From Stichopus chloronotus (Eukaryota; Echinodermata; Holothuroidea; Aspidochirotida; Stichopodidae): 64,000 nt of DNA. The notes under the pieces are model-generated. The model was not told the DNA's origin. It was given only the letters and a program-made list of their open reading frames with translations, and did no database searches. Positions 1 through 13,200 of this stretch are shown here, piece after piece. Made by a program: the position numbers and the translations under genes. The stretch spans positions 20,271,738 through 20,335,737 of the forward strand of contig CM037833.1 of assembly GCA_021234535.1 (NCBI GenBank), written 5' to 3'. Each line of letters starts with the position of its first letter. Positions within the stretch are counted from its first letter, which is position 1.

Positions 1-1320
1 TGTAAACATGATATACGTAAATCACAGAATGGACTAATATATCGATGATCTGTGATTAGGCTAGCACAAATCAAAATTATACATCTCTTTTACAGCTGGT
101 AAACGTGTCTGCTGGATCATTTACTCTCCCCGCTTGCCCTCCTCCTAAACCTCAGTACTTTTGGTTAAGTTTCCAACATGAGACGGTGGCGATTTTTGCA
201 ATAGCTCCAAATTACTGAGAAAGTGGTAGGTGTGTCAACATGCACGAACCAAACCATTCTATTCAGAGCAATGTCTCTACATGGATATGTATTGCTCAAA
301 ATAGAACATATCAAGGAGTGGGGGCAAACAATAGTTTTCGTGGGATATACGTTGTTACCTGCATAAGGCTTATATCTACTATATCTGTATATCTATTGCT
401 TTGGTAATGAGTCCTTTCATATTCCTTTTTCTTTGGCTTAACAAAGTAAATTAACGTGCCATCGTGTTACTATTGGTCTACCAATCAACAACCAAACAAA
501 ATTAGAGGACAAGAGAGTGTTAAAAGGTTCGATTTTTGTTGCTTTTTGCCTTCAGTTTTTAGTTCGTATCCATTACACATTCTTTTTTATCCTTAAGACT
601 TAAACAATTAAAAGAAAATAAGTACTCGTGACTGAGAAAATTTTTGTGTTGTCATTTCTGTGTAGTCCAAATAAATTTCATAAGGACTTGAAAAATCCAT
701 AGATTCTGCCTAAATCATTCTCTCATCGGGTGTCACAGTATCTCCACCCCTCCCCCAAACAAAAAAGAAGAAGACACAACTACAACCTCGTCATATTCCG
801 ACCTGTATTTCGTCGTAAGTATAGCAAAAAATTTTAAATCATAAGTTTAGGTCATCAATTTAGTCACATCTCAACCCAGTCCAGCCAGATCTTGAAATTA
901 CAGTCTAAGTCGTATAACAGTGCAAAAGACACTGCATTGGCGGAAGAGGACATATTAGGAAGTAGTGCTGGTAATTAATTTTAACAACATGAATATTGTC
1001 TCGGTTGGTTCTTGAAAATGATGAGGTAATTGGCACTCCCGATGAGTTTGGTTAACTTTCTCCAGACTCGATGGGCAAGCAATGAGAAGAGGAACTGTCA
1101 GCAAAGGTGGAATGCTGGGCTCTAAGTTACATGAATAAACGTGCTGTTGAAGGCGTGTTCTGTTAATTCGTATGTTAAGCATATTAGTTATGTACGTAAG
1201 AGATTGCTAGTTGGAAGAACTCCTACGCATGGATCAAGATCTTAAAGTCAATCAATTGCATGAGTTGACGCCAGTAATCACTTGGAGTAAAATCTGGATA
1301 ATTGTCATCGTTGTAATCAA
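1..1320. other. Intergenic, nothing recognised
   Basis: AT-rich sequence with only short chance reading frames. No splice-bounded exon, RNA gene or clear repeat was recognised by eye. Confidence 0.5.
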
Positions 1321-1321
1321 G

Positions 1322-1480
1322 TAAGTGTCTGTGTGTACAACCGAACTTGTGTCACGATCTCCTCCTAGACAAATGAACCTGATAATTGCTGGGTATGTGC
1401 CGGAGAATGTCGTATAGTATCCGCCCGACCGATGACGTCATAGGTCAAAGGTCAAAGTCCAAAGGTCACATCTGACCCAG
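1322..1480 (-). repeat. Interspersed repeat copy, inverted relative to 4120-4262
   Basis: The stretch around the words ACAACCGAACTTGTGTCACG, CTCCTAGAC, GACGTCA and AGGTCAAAGGTCAAAG matches, as reverse complement, the segment near 4120-4262. It matches 3520-3660 in the same orientation. It is therefore a member of a dispersed family rather than unique sequence. Confidence 0.6.
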
Positions 1481-1489
1481 TGAGTGTTT

Positions 1490-3260
1490 CGAATGTTTTA
1501 CCAACCACGAACCAAAGATTATTTTCATGATTTGGAAGAAGAGCCTTTCCCAGGGAATTCAAATGAACTAACCATGCTAGTGTGGTAACATTACTCCACT
1601 GAATAAAGTGTTTCACAATGCATCTTTAGACAAAATTGAACAACACTAACAAGAGACCGTAGAACTTTGGCTAAGATATTCATGAACTTACTCTTTTCCT
1701 GTGTAGTGTTGCCGTAGCAACTGGAATTAAAGCCAATTGTAGGTTAATGTCCACAGTCGAGAATTGACCAGAAGTGTTACAAATAGTCGAATTGGTGTTT
1801 CTTTCACTTTAAAATTACTACCTAGTGTCAGCACCGGGTCAAATAAGGTAATGTCATTCTTCCAATTTGCTGACGTCTTTGGACCGATTACAAGCCTGCA
1901 GTTGCAATACAAAACACACATTTGACTTTGGTCACCTGACAGAATATTTTGGATTTGTTACACTCCCGCCATAATAAAACGCTCGGTTGAGATGCTCAGT
2001 GACGAGCTCAGAGGATCCAGAGTCCTAGAAGATCTCTTCATTAATATTGTAAAACTTAAAAAATTCTCTTTCACTGGAAGATTAAAGAAAGTCTAAAAAT
2101 CTCAGTTTCGGGGATCTAAAAACAGGGTACAGAGGCAACGGGACCATCCCAATATTGTTGAGTAAAAAATATATATTCGCTGAATACTTACGGATTAAAT
2201 GTAATGTATCGAAGGAAAGAATGCAATTGTACACTTTTGTTGAACCAATCGCATCGATCTGCGCGACTGAGAGCAGGGGAGCCATGACCTCAAGCAACGG
2301 GATTTGGAGGCGAAAAGTCCAAAGACGGACTGTAGAGGCTGGGAAGAGGATTTCTGGCAGTCTAAGAGGTATTTCGTTAAAAGATTTTCAAACTGTGGTG
2401 ACGTTTTGATACTTCCCAATGTATGTAAGTCATACCCCCTCAACACCACAATGAATGCACCAACTACTAAAATCAATTGTGGAGGAAAAAACCGGGCGGT
2501 GGGCTGTTAGCAAAGCCAAAAGAAAAAAGTGGGGATAAAATTAAAGGAAAGAGGTTGCATAATTCCAGAGGATTCTTGTATTATCTCAACCAATCTGATA
2601 TATGTACTATCATTTTTCATAGATTGAGTTCTCTTTTATTATTGATTGTGAAATTGCACACATGAGGTCTCTTTTGGAAAGCTGGAAACATGCATCTTAA
2701 GATTATCAGCGAGTGCAGTTTTTGGCCATGAGGGAGGCTTATGAAGCAAAACTTTATCCTGTACACTCCAATCAATTTGATTGTGGGGCTCTGCTTAGTT
2801 AGTACTATTTGCGCCCTTTTGTGTTGGAAATACGCACCCCCTTAAACAATAATCATAGATCATTGGCCCCTGACATGTAGCCACAACAAACATATACTAC
2901 AATGCACTTGAAGTGTCTTAAGGAGAGTTTTGGACTGAGCAATTTGTTATCAAGTTTACAGTTTTTGTATCTTTTATGTACTCTTGTATTTATGCTGTAT
3001 CTTTGGGGGTTTGTATATCATTTTGCATTCATTTTCGAAAGAACATCAAACGCTATTTTTTAGAATCGAGAACTTTCATAGCTCATAAATTCAGTTAACA
3101 TCTCACCCGTAACAAAGTTGTCAAAACATGTAGGAATAACTTGGTGACATCGCTTGTTGTTCATGGCTCGGTGGCGGTGCCTTTTGTTCATTGCTTATTG
3201 AATCCTAGTCCGATTAGCCAAGTTTGAGTATTTATTATGGCTACTTCGTGTTATTAAAGT
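1490..3260 (+). pseudogene. Orphan upstream block of a lost array unit
   Basis: Positions 1490-2760 are a diverged direct copy of 5690-6770; shared words include GAGATGCTCAGTGACGA followed by CAGAGGATCCAGAGTCC. Positions 2860-3260 align with the 5' flanks of genes A (6780-6930) and B (19710-20220), including CTTAAGGAGAGTTT, GTAACAAAGT, TAGGAATAA and CTTGTTGTTCA. No signal-peptide exon follows; the block runs into repeats at 3430. I read it as the upstream region of a further array copy whose gene is gone. Small frames inside (for example 2082-2476, minus) are by-products. Confidence 0.6.
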
Positions 3261-3429
3261 AATTCCATGTGAAATATACATTAAACTCTCCTATCGTATT
3301 CCCCAGTGGAAACACAACTATTACGTAATGGTTGTACAAGTGAAGAGGAGAGATAAATGATCTAAAATGACCCTTCTAAGTTAATTTTGGACAACGTTCC
3401 AATTTCTGTATTGTCATTTCTATGTATTC

Positions 3430-4290
3430 CACGTAAATATTCTAACGTCTTATAACATCAATAGATTCTGCATATATTATTTGTCCTTCGGGTATCACAC
3501 CATTCGTTAAAAATGCTCTAATAAGTGTGTCACGATCTGCTCCTAGACGGTAAGTCGGATAAACTACAAACGTGGTGGGCAGGTGCCCCGGTATGTTGAA
3601 TAGTGTCCGAAAGACTGATATGACGTCAAAGGTCAAGGATAACAGGTCATGAAAACTAAATTTGCCGTATTGACCTTTAACCAAATGATCTTTCACCTCG
3701 TGACGTCATCAATATTTTCAAAAAGTGCTTATTCCTAAACTGTCTGTGTATGGTAGTTTTACAACTTATGATATTCAGAAAGAGAAAATGCTAATTTTTT
3801 ATTTTCATGAGCTCTGACCTTGACCTTTGAACTATGACGTCATATTAGTCTGACGGACACTATACAACATACCCGGGAACCTCCAAACTAAGTTTAAAGT
3901 TTATCCTACGTACCGTCTTGGAGGAAATCGTGGCACACTTTTTAGAGCACGTTTGCCCAGTTTAAGTTGAATCAAGTCAATCAAGTTTGACCTGGTGACG
4001 TCGTCAATATCTTTTTTTAAAATTTTGTCGTATTGTCTGCTTTCTGCATATGGTAGTTGTATAGCTTTGAGATATTCACACTATAAAGCTAAAACTGTGC
4101 GTTTTTAGTTTACATGACCTGTCACCTTTGACGTATGGCATCATCGTTCCGGCGGACAAATCACATCCGAGCACCTACCCACCAAGTTTGATGGTCATCC
4201 GACTTACTGTCAAGGAGCAGAACGTGACACAAGTTCGGTTGTGCATACACACTCACAGACACACAATCACACACTCACACTCATTTAGAC
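3430..4290. repeat. Degenerate repeat cluster with inverted members
   Basis: At least three diverged copies of one element can be seen: 3430-3660 in one orientation, then 3790-3960 and 4090-4262 in the other. Each carries CTCCTAGAC/AAGGAG-type words, TGACGTCA-like sites and TGACCTTTGACC-like half-sites. The cluster ends in CA-rich simple sequence (4240-4290). Confidence 0.55.
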
Positions 4291-5080
4291 CACTTCTTCT
4301 CACCCCCACCCCTCTTCCAACCCCAGTTGGTATTCCCGATCCATGTTATTTGTAAACCATGAAGCACCACCACATAAGGGTTACCGGCCCATCAAGTTTC
4401 GGTGGAATACCACAGAGTGTGTAAGGTGGGCTACCGTTTAAGTCTCACTTTTCCCGACTTTAATTGCTCAAGTAAATACAGTTTCTCCTCCCTGTATTAT
4501 ACGTATAGGGATAACATAATGTATACATTTAACGAAGAAACAAATAAATGAAACGAAAATCCAACTTAAGAGTTTTCATAGGGACTTTTTTGCTATTTGT
4601 TATATTCCAGCTTTAAGTTTCTTTCCATTGTAAAAAAAGGTAAAGGAACTGGAAGCAGTAAATAAATGTCCCAAATTTACGTACCTTCCTTAAGGTTCTC
4701 TCTACGTCATTATCAATGATATTCTAGTATAGTGTGTAATCCCGCAAACACACCATCTGAGAATTATGTAACCTCACGAATTTGCCAGTTTTCAACCAAT
4801 ATCCACAAATTTCATATTAAATGACAAGAACATTTTTTCTTCTTTTTTTTTTTAAATACAAGTAATGGCATTGTAGAATATGCATATAAAAAAAGTTCTC
4901 GATACTGTCTGGGAAATACGGAAATCTGGGAAAGTCATGAGAGAATTGATTTGGATCTTTGAATACATAATAATCTCAAGCTTTATGTTACACTTTATCA
5001 TAAATTTACTCATCGGGTGATTGTTAATGTCGGACAGTAGTCATTACCCAGACAATTGCAAATAGTCACTTATCACACGT
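4291..5080. other. Intergenic, nothing recognised
   Basis: No exon, RNA gene or repeat unit could be supported. There is a T-rich tract near 4840. Confidence 0.4.
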
Positions 5081-7140
5081 AGTTCATTTCTGTTCCTGCC
5101 TAGTAAACACATGACTTCCACATGGGATATCAACATTTGTTCACCGTTTTAATAATGACAGCCAACGCTTCCAAGCTTTAGATCCTGGATAATTAGCGAA
5201 GTGATGGAAGGGCGCATGTTTATGAGAAACCATTTAAGGAAGAATTAATTGGAACGTAAATTTTTGGTAGAGAATTTCCTGCGTCACTTGTTTATGGTGC
5301 ACTACGTAGGAGATTATAGTTACCAGGAAGGAAATGTTTGTGATTCCGAAGAAACAGTAGCTAGCACCATGATGGCTAGGAAATACCGTATTGTTAGAAT
5401 GCTGTCAACGTATAGCAGAGGCGATATTACCTGCTAGGTGCAAGATGGCAAGAATCCGACTCGTGTAATTAATGTACGTTATAATCATTTGAAGTCTTAA
5501 CTTTTTGAGTGCAACCGAGACAATTCTGTCACCTTCTCGATGCAATGCACCATGGGATTAAAGAATGATCCAATCACAAATTTAGCTTAGATATGTTAAA
5601 GAATAAATTAATCTGACTATTCTGGACAACGTTCAGATGGGCAGCATATACTAACACTGCTTCGCAGTTTACTTTAAAGCTTACCCAGTGAGTATTTCGA
5701 ATGTTTTACCTACCGCGAATCGAAGAGTATTTTCATGATTTGGAAGAAGAGACTTTCCCGCCGAAATCAAATGAACTAGGCATGCTAGTGGGGTAACATT
5801 ACTGCACTAAGTAAAGTGTTTCCAAATGCATCTCTAGACAAACTTGTACGATACTACCAAGAGGGAGCGACAGAGTCAAATAAGGTAATGTCATTCTTTC
5901 AATTTGCTGGCATCTTTGGACCGATTAAAAGCCTGCAGTTGCAACACAAAGCACACATTCGATTTTGGTCATCTGACAGAATATTTTTTTATTTGTTTAC
6001 AGTCCCGCCATAATAAAACGTTGAGATGCTCAGTGACGACCTCAGAGGATCCAGAGTCCTAGAAGATCTCTTCATTAATATTGCAATACTTAAGAAAATT
6101 CTCTTTCACTGGAGGACTAAAGAAAGTCTAAGAATCTTAGTTTGGGGGATCCCCCAAAATGGGTAGAAAGGCAACGGAACCATCCCAATATTGTTGAACA
6201 AAAATATTTTATTCGCCGAATACTTACGTATTCAATGTAATGTATCGAAGAAAATTATGCAATTGCACGCTTTTGTTGCACCAAATCGCATCGATCTGCG
6301 TGACTGAGGGCAAGGGAGCCATGATCTTAAGTAACAGGTTTGGGCGACGAAAAGTGCAAAGGCGGACTGTAAAACCTGTGAAGAGGATTTCTGGCTGTCT
6401 AGCGGTATTTTCAACCTATGGTGACACTTCGCTTAGATACAGACTTCCCAACGTAAGTCATGCCCCACCACTACTAATGGATCCACTACTAAAGCCATTT
6501 GCGAAGTTAAAAGCTGGGGGTGTGCTCTTGGCAAAGGCCAAATGAAAAAAGTGGGACTAAAAATTAAAGGAAAGAGGGTGCATAATTCCAGAGGATTCTT
6601 GTTTCTCCTCTACCAGTCTGATATATATATACTATCATTTTTCATAGGTTGATTTCTCTTTTATTATTGTTGGGCAATTGCACACATGAGGTGTCTTTTG
6701 AAAGGCTGCTTAAATGCGTCTTAAGACTATCAGCGAGTGCTGTTTTTGGTTATGGGGGACTTGTGACGATACACAATCGAGAATCTAAAATTGCACACAT
6801 ATACATTTCTTGTATCTTTTTTGGTTTTTACATCGTTTTGCTGTTCAATTACATTTCAACATCAAAATATGCAAAAAATAAGTTGGTGATGGCACTTGTT
6901 GTTTATAGCTCGTTGGAGCCTAATAGACAATAACCGTACCACAAATAAGAGAAATGCAAGGTAGAGATACAAATGTTTAATAGATTGAAATGCAAGGTTT
7001 TCTTTATAACAAATACAACAGGATCATTAGACCAAGTAACTAGAACCATGAGAACAAAACACTTTTCATCTCGGGTCAATGATTTTAAATGTAGGTAGCT
7101 AACTAACACTTGCAAAGTATATGTGACCTACAGAGCTCTG

Positions 7141-7195
7141 TAGTTTGTGGGAACAAATGTTTCAAATTCAGTTGCTTTGCCAACACTCTTCGAAG
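7141..7195 (+). promoter_or_regulatory. Core promoter and 5' leader of gene A, TATA decayed
   Basis: The initiator-like TTCAGTTGCT places a predicted start A at 7170, exactly 26 nt before the ATG, as in genes B and C. At the TATA position of B and C this copy reads TAGTTTGTGG (from 7141), so the box is lost. No transcript data support the start; it rests on three-way conservation. Confidence 0.55.
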
Positions 7196-7256
7196 ATGGA
7201 CTTAAAACCTATCCCACTGCTGACTTTTGGAGGATTGTTTTTCGCTTTTCTCCAGG
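7196..7256 (+). CDS. Gene A exon 1: signal peptide
   Basis: It encodes MDLKPIPLLTFGGLFFAFLQ plus one base. The profile is a charged start followed by a hydrophobic core. The donor G|GTAGGT matches the other two genes. The ATG was chosen because the same start and leader length occur in all three paralogues. Confidence 0.85.
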
Positions 7257-10200
7257 GTAGGTAAAACCTAATCTGTAATGTATCCGATGCCATAAGTCTA
7301 TCTTAACCCTTTACAAGAGCTTACAACGGATTATTAAATTTAAAATGAGTTAACTCGTTTAATCTTTTGATCTACTTATACTACTGCTGGAGGCCTTAGA
7401 TATGGAGGAGATGTTAATCTATTTCTACATGTTCGATATTGGGTGGTGCAACATTTTTTCTGAACGTTCTATAAAATATTTTGAAGCAGTTTTGAAAAGT
7501 CAGTAACTAAAAACGCCCCTCTAACAATTTACATTTCAACGATGAACATTTTTAAACCAATGACCACAATTACTAGTTAGTAAGTTTTTAATAAAAGTCA
7601 TTGAGTTTATAAGCAATGAAATACATGTGTTTCATGTTTCTTGTCTGCACAGGCATTAACAGTTAAGCGTAGCCTACGAGTTGATGGATGTTTAGGTATG
7701 TTGAAAACGTAGGCTCAATTATTTCAGATGTAAAGTACTAATACTGGGCTAGCTAGCAGTAGTACAGAACATAATTATGAACCTTATATCATATTAGTGT
7801 TCCCCCATTTGAAGACAGTCAAGTATAAACTGGAATCAAGGAAGTGAATATTTTCAAATTACCAGCAGAGTAGAGTCCAAACCTCACAAAATCGTAATTT
7901 GAATCGAAGTTGGTCTTAAAAACAAAGGCTACAGCAATGAAATCAAACTGCTTCAATGAACTGAATATTCACAAAATAAAATAAATGACGGAAAGTTTCA
8001 TCATCCTTTCGGCTAAAAGTGCACAAATAGCACTCCGTTAAATTAATCTTAGTTAAAAACATATTTGTATCAAGCACCCTAAGTAGGAAACGGCACTGCT
8101 CAGTATTGATCTGTGTAGCTCTTGTATCACGCACAGCTATGTGGAGTAAAATGAACATAAATACCTTGTCGTCAATTTCTTTGGATGGCTTCTGGTTGTT
8201 CTGCGTGTTCTTTATTTATTTGCTCATAAGTAGATTTATTTCGTTGCGGTATTTTTGGTGATGTTGTTGCCTTCATGATGAGTTGTCCATCATAATGATA
8301 GTGGGAAATGAAAATTCCAAACCAAATAATGGAAGGACAATTATTTAAATTAAATTTAGTACAAAAAAGTTACAGTCGACAACATTTCTGTTGGTGTCAA
8401 AGTAATTATGAACTCGAAGAGGCCCTTGAATCTTAACATAGTTTTGCGTAGAAAAGCTTCCTTTTTAATCGAATTTCCATTCAGATAAACCTATTACCAT
8501 ACTTTTGAAGTCAGGTTCATCGGTGATGTCAACATCATCAATTAAAAAGGACCAAGACGGAAAAACACGAGTTGTTTAGATTTATTTTAAGACCAGGGAG
8601 GTTACAAAACTTATTGAGCAAATTGACTGTTTTTAGAATATAACATAACATATTCCATTAGAATTCACCGTCATCGTCAAGGCGAAAAGCAAAATGGGTG
8701 AAAGTACAAGTCAATGCATTTAAATACCAGTTGTTGAAGAAGTTAGTAATATCACATCAGAATAGTTGAAGATTAAAACTCTGGACATTTCTATTAAGCG
8801 TTGGTTGTAAATCCTTATAATGAAAAGAGACTCCATGATCTTACGTTTGTACCAGGAATTTTAATATCAGCAGGCCAGGAAGTTTATGTGACGCCGTTTC
8901 ACAGTGATCGTGTATGAAACTGAATTCTTTGAAATTGTCAACATTTACATGCTTTTTAAATCTGTTACAAAGCCTGAGTTTGGATTCTCCATTGTAAAGC
9001 TCAGTTGGCCATGTCCTACTACGTATGCCGCAATGGCTCAGTGGTAGAGCATCCACCTTCTTTAGGGTATAACAAGGAGGGGTATAAGAATTGTGTACAC
9101 AGGATGATGTAGAAAATAGGATAGACATATCACCGATGTAGGTGACAGCCTATGCTGAAGTAATCGGTATTTGTAGTCCGACAAATGATTAACAATATCA
9201 ACTAAAACACATGGGATTTTCCAGAAGCATCTCTTCACTTTCTCTACTAAATGTAGGCTTTATCCTCTTTTGTAAAGATTTATCTCCGAACCGTCCCTCA
9301 ACGGTGTTATCAGCTGTGGAAAAGGGTTGGCCTAATGATGAAATATCACTCCTCAAAGTATCTCTTTGGATTCTATTTGTAATGTAGGGGGGGGGGGGGA
9401 AAGTGCGGTTTTTGAAGACCGCTCAATGAAGATGAATTATAGTAACTTGGGGTCTACCTGCTTCCTCTAACTAAACTTAAAAGTTAAAAACAAACATCTT
9501 TAAGTATCAAACTTTTTGTTCAACAGATTAGGCAATTTATTCGGGAAACGGTAAGAAATCTCTCCAAGTCTTCACCATGACATGATAGGCTAGGCCCTTA
9601 AAACCGAGAAACCTGATAGAACACATTAGCCGATTGTAAGTGTGCAGTCATCTAAAGTTATGGTTCAAAACTGAAATTTTGAGGTTCAAAGGTTGTAAAA
9701 GACAAGGAGACCGTACCAAAATGCCTTTTCTTGATTCGGGAAGATTATCTCCATTTAAACCCATCATCTCAGGGCAATAAGGTAGCAGTTAACAGGTTAA
9801 GATTACCTTCAATGATCGACAGTAAAGCTAAACTGAATTTGATACTTTTTTATTTTTGATGAGATGGAAAAGTTATAATTTAAAGGGATGTTTGGCGAAT
9901 TTATTACCCTTCTGCTGCAGATTCGTTAGTGATTTTAATGTTACATGGTTGAAGACTTATCATTGACTTCAAGTGATTTCTATTATCTGTGCTGTCAGAG
10001 AAGGCAAATTTTTGGTCAGTTAATCAATGTTTGTTCATCCTTCAAAAGTTCATATTGCAAAGGTTACAAGTAAACACTTAAACTTCCCAACAAAAGGGCC
10101 ACATTTACTTTCTCTCGTTAACTACAAAGTTTCAATTACTTGTCTTTTAATTTGTTTTTCATACTGAAAGGAGAAAATAGTTGATGTAGCCGGCATACAG

Positions 10201-13200
10201 TGGCGTCGTTCGAAAGATAGCTTAGACGATCAGGAGACGACGGTTAGGGAATTTAGAGTTTTCACATTCGTGGCAATACATTTATTTATTGTTTTTTATT
10301 CCACATCATTCCCTTCCTTTCGCCTTTTTTTTTATCACCGACGTCCTTTCATTCTCTGGGGTAACGCCAAAATGATAGTGATCAGGTAAGGTTAAAATTC
10401 AATGTAAACGAAAGTTGTGTCCTACCATGGATTAACAAGAAATAAATTTGCTAGCCCATTCTGTATACTATCAAAGTTTATTACACCAGTAATATTACGC
10501 AACTTGTCGTGTAAACTTCAAGATTGTCCATAACTAAATGAAGCAAAGAAAATAGTGCGGTACTCCTATCAGCTCACATGAAGAGGTGGTATAGCTGTCG
10601 CTACAGCCTTTAGCAGGTATACTCACCTATTCCGAGCCTGGAAGAATGGGATGCATGAAGAGAGTTTCTCACAACTTCTTGATCTTCCCATAAAATGACA
10701 GATTCGTATCTGACACTGATCAAATACATTCAACTACCTTAAAAGTGTAATACCAACATTTTTTTTCTAAAATGGCGCATGTATTCTTTTCTTTCGTTAC
10801 TGTCGATGTTAAGGAGCTATTGCCCCTGCACATCCTGAAATAGAGGTTCCTCAGCAGGGATTCTTCATGGCGGCCCGTTATCCGGCAACTGGCCGAGCTG
10901 CCACTCTGCACATCTACGCGTTGGATACAGATGCGGATGCAGGTGATTTCGTGATAAAGAAAGATGGCGGACTGCTTAGCAACGGAATCGAGACAGGGGA
11001 TGTAATCAAAGACGGTGATATGTTCGGTTGTTTCCTGAGAGTCTTTGAGTTTAACCGTATGAGAGGGCTACGGTACGGTCGATATGAGGGATCCCTCGCC
11101 ATTGAGGGTACTGGTGTATTCGACGGGTATGCAATGGTAAAACCAAAAACAGGTTCGTCAATCTTCGTTTCTTTTTTTGGTTTCAGGCTCATATTGAAAG
11201 ATGTCAGCTATCATTTATTTAACACCACATTCCTGTGCAATGATCATGTGTAAACATACCTTAAACTTACTTGAACACATGGATATATGTATCAAAGCAA
11301 CAATAGAATGCTCGATACGACGTAGAGGTAGAGCAATATAGAAATGATTACAAGAAGCCCGTTGGACAGGTATTCTTCGTTACATTAAGTTTCGATCTTC
11401 AGGCTGGTGACATTACAAGTATATTGAAAAAGTGCATGTAGGAACTGACGGAAAAAACAAATGTTATGCATTGTTCAGTACAGAGAAACAACTTAAAAAT
11501 TTAACTTCATTCTAGGGGAACAATCACAATAATATGTTGTCACTGATTAAACAGAAACGTTTTTGAATGCACACAGAAAGAAAAAATTAGAATGCTTTTT
11601 AAGAGTTACATGTCGTGGTATACATCTGTGCAAGCACTTTTCCCAGAGGGAAAGGTCACATCATTTTGTACAATTACTGTAGGACTTTACTCTCTTAAGA
11701 AATCTCCATGTAACTGTGAATAGAACATTTTTCTCATTTTACATTTTTCAATGGCCAGATGAACTTGTTACGGATGGTGTTGTGTTTGTATTTGTTATTA
11801 TTAAACGTGGTGATCTGATTTCTCCAGCTGTTTTTAAACGGGGTTTCAGTAAGGCCCACAGAAGTTTCTGTATTTCTGTTACCTGAAATTAGTAAACTAT
11901 TAAAATTAATTTTGTTACTTAAAATGTGGCTGTTCTCCTTTTTCATTCAGACATTCTAGACACAAGAGGTCTACAAACGATCACTGTTTACCCGGAATCT
12001 GACGGATCGTCTGACTTACCAGAACGAGTAAATATTGGTGTTGCTTGGAATCCTGGTTGTAGGAAAATCAAATGGGATAAAGGAAAACGGTCTAGGGTTA
12101 ACACCGGACCGCGGATGATCCTGACTTCTACAGAAGACGCTGGACTATACACCTTACGGAGACGATCGAGGGCCAAGAGGGGCTGGTTTGTCCAAATATT
12201 GGTGATTGCTGCTTGTGAGTCCCAGCCCTCTATTTCAGTAAATGGTTTTCGTTAGGTATTGTTACGGGAATAGCCCTTTCACAGTTATGATGCCTAGTAT
12301 ACTAATGAAAATTGCTTTCACCTGTGTGTTATGCATGAATCATTCTATACAGCTTCTGCCTAGTCAAGTGTGTGTAAGATGCTTGGCAAATTCCTTTTAG
12401 TTCTTCTAATCAAATACATGATGTATATTCATATATATTCATGTGTTTCTTCTACACAGTTATCATACCTCCTTCCGCTAGCCGTATTTATCTTTTCACG
12501 TCATTGTAGTCGCCATCAATTTTTTCCATCTAATTCTTTTTTTCTCCTCATTTTCATATATCCTAACATCTTCACGTTTATAAACGTATAATCAAGTTTA
12601 TTATCAAGTTATTTCTTCATGGTATAGACGCTTTCTTTTTAGACAACTCAGAAAATTACCTCGTGAGGACAATTTACCTCGTGAGGTCAATTTACATCGT
12701 GAGGACAATTTACCTCGTGAGGTCAATGCAGCTCGTGAGGTATATAAATATGTGTAAAGAATAATAAGCACGGCAGTATATAAAAGGAGTCCGCAGAAGT
12801 AAGTTGGTCAGTGAGAGGAGAGTCCGCAGAAGTAAGTTGGTCAGTCAACAGAGGCAGAGCTTGAGAAAGACCTCTCTTTGTACAGTGTAAATATGACGTT
12901 GTAGAGCTAGAACATGAATAAAAGTAGCGAAGTCAGAAACAATCTGCTGGTAGTCCTGGTCTCATTTCTAACCTCCTGATCGTCTCGGCGAACGTTACAG
13001 TATCTTTAGAGCGGCCTGTGAGAGGCTATGCATACATTGTAACTAAGGGGACACTTAATTTGCAAGGATTCTCTCATGATCTGTTACTAGTTGAAATGAT
13101 GATAATAATTATACAGCTGGCTGTAAAAAAATTGTAAATTATGTAAAATAGCTGTAAAATATTCCACTAACAATTTAAGGAGTCACCCTTAAATGGTTTA

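Larger units (their letters stand above)
7257..10813 (+). other. Gene A intron 1
   Basis: The intron is 3.6 kb. Besides the antisense LINE piece and the tRNA-like box listed separately, it has a G tract at 9388. A stretch at 10447-10610 aligns with 24005-24165 in gene B, so the two introns share ancestry. Confidence 0.7.

Noticed and set aside
9027..9120. Functional tRNA gene
   Set aside because: Only the D-arm/A-box part is present; no B box, anticodon arm or acceptor pairing.
10867..11253. Reading exon 2 as a stand-alone 128-aa gene starting at the internal ATG
   Set aside because: The conserved frame extends upstream to the acceptor and the donor at 11152 is conserved; the tail after it is intron.
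12895..13004. CRISPR-like reading of the short repeats around 12.65-12.75 kb
   Set aside because: Eukaryotic LTR context, 18-bp period without unique spacers.
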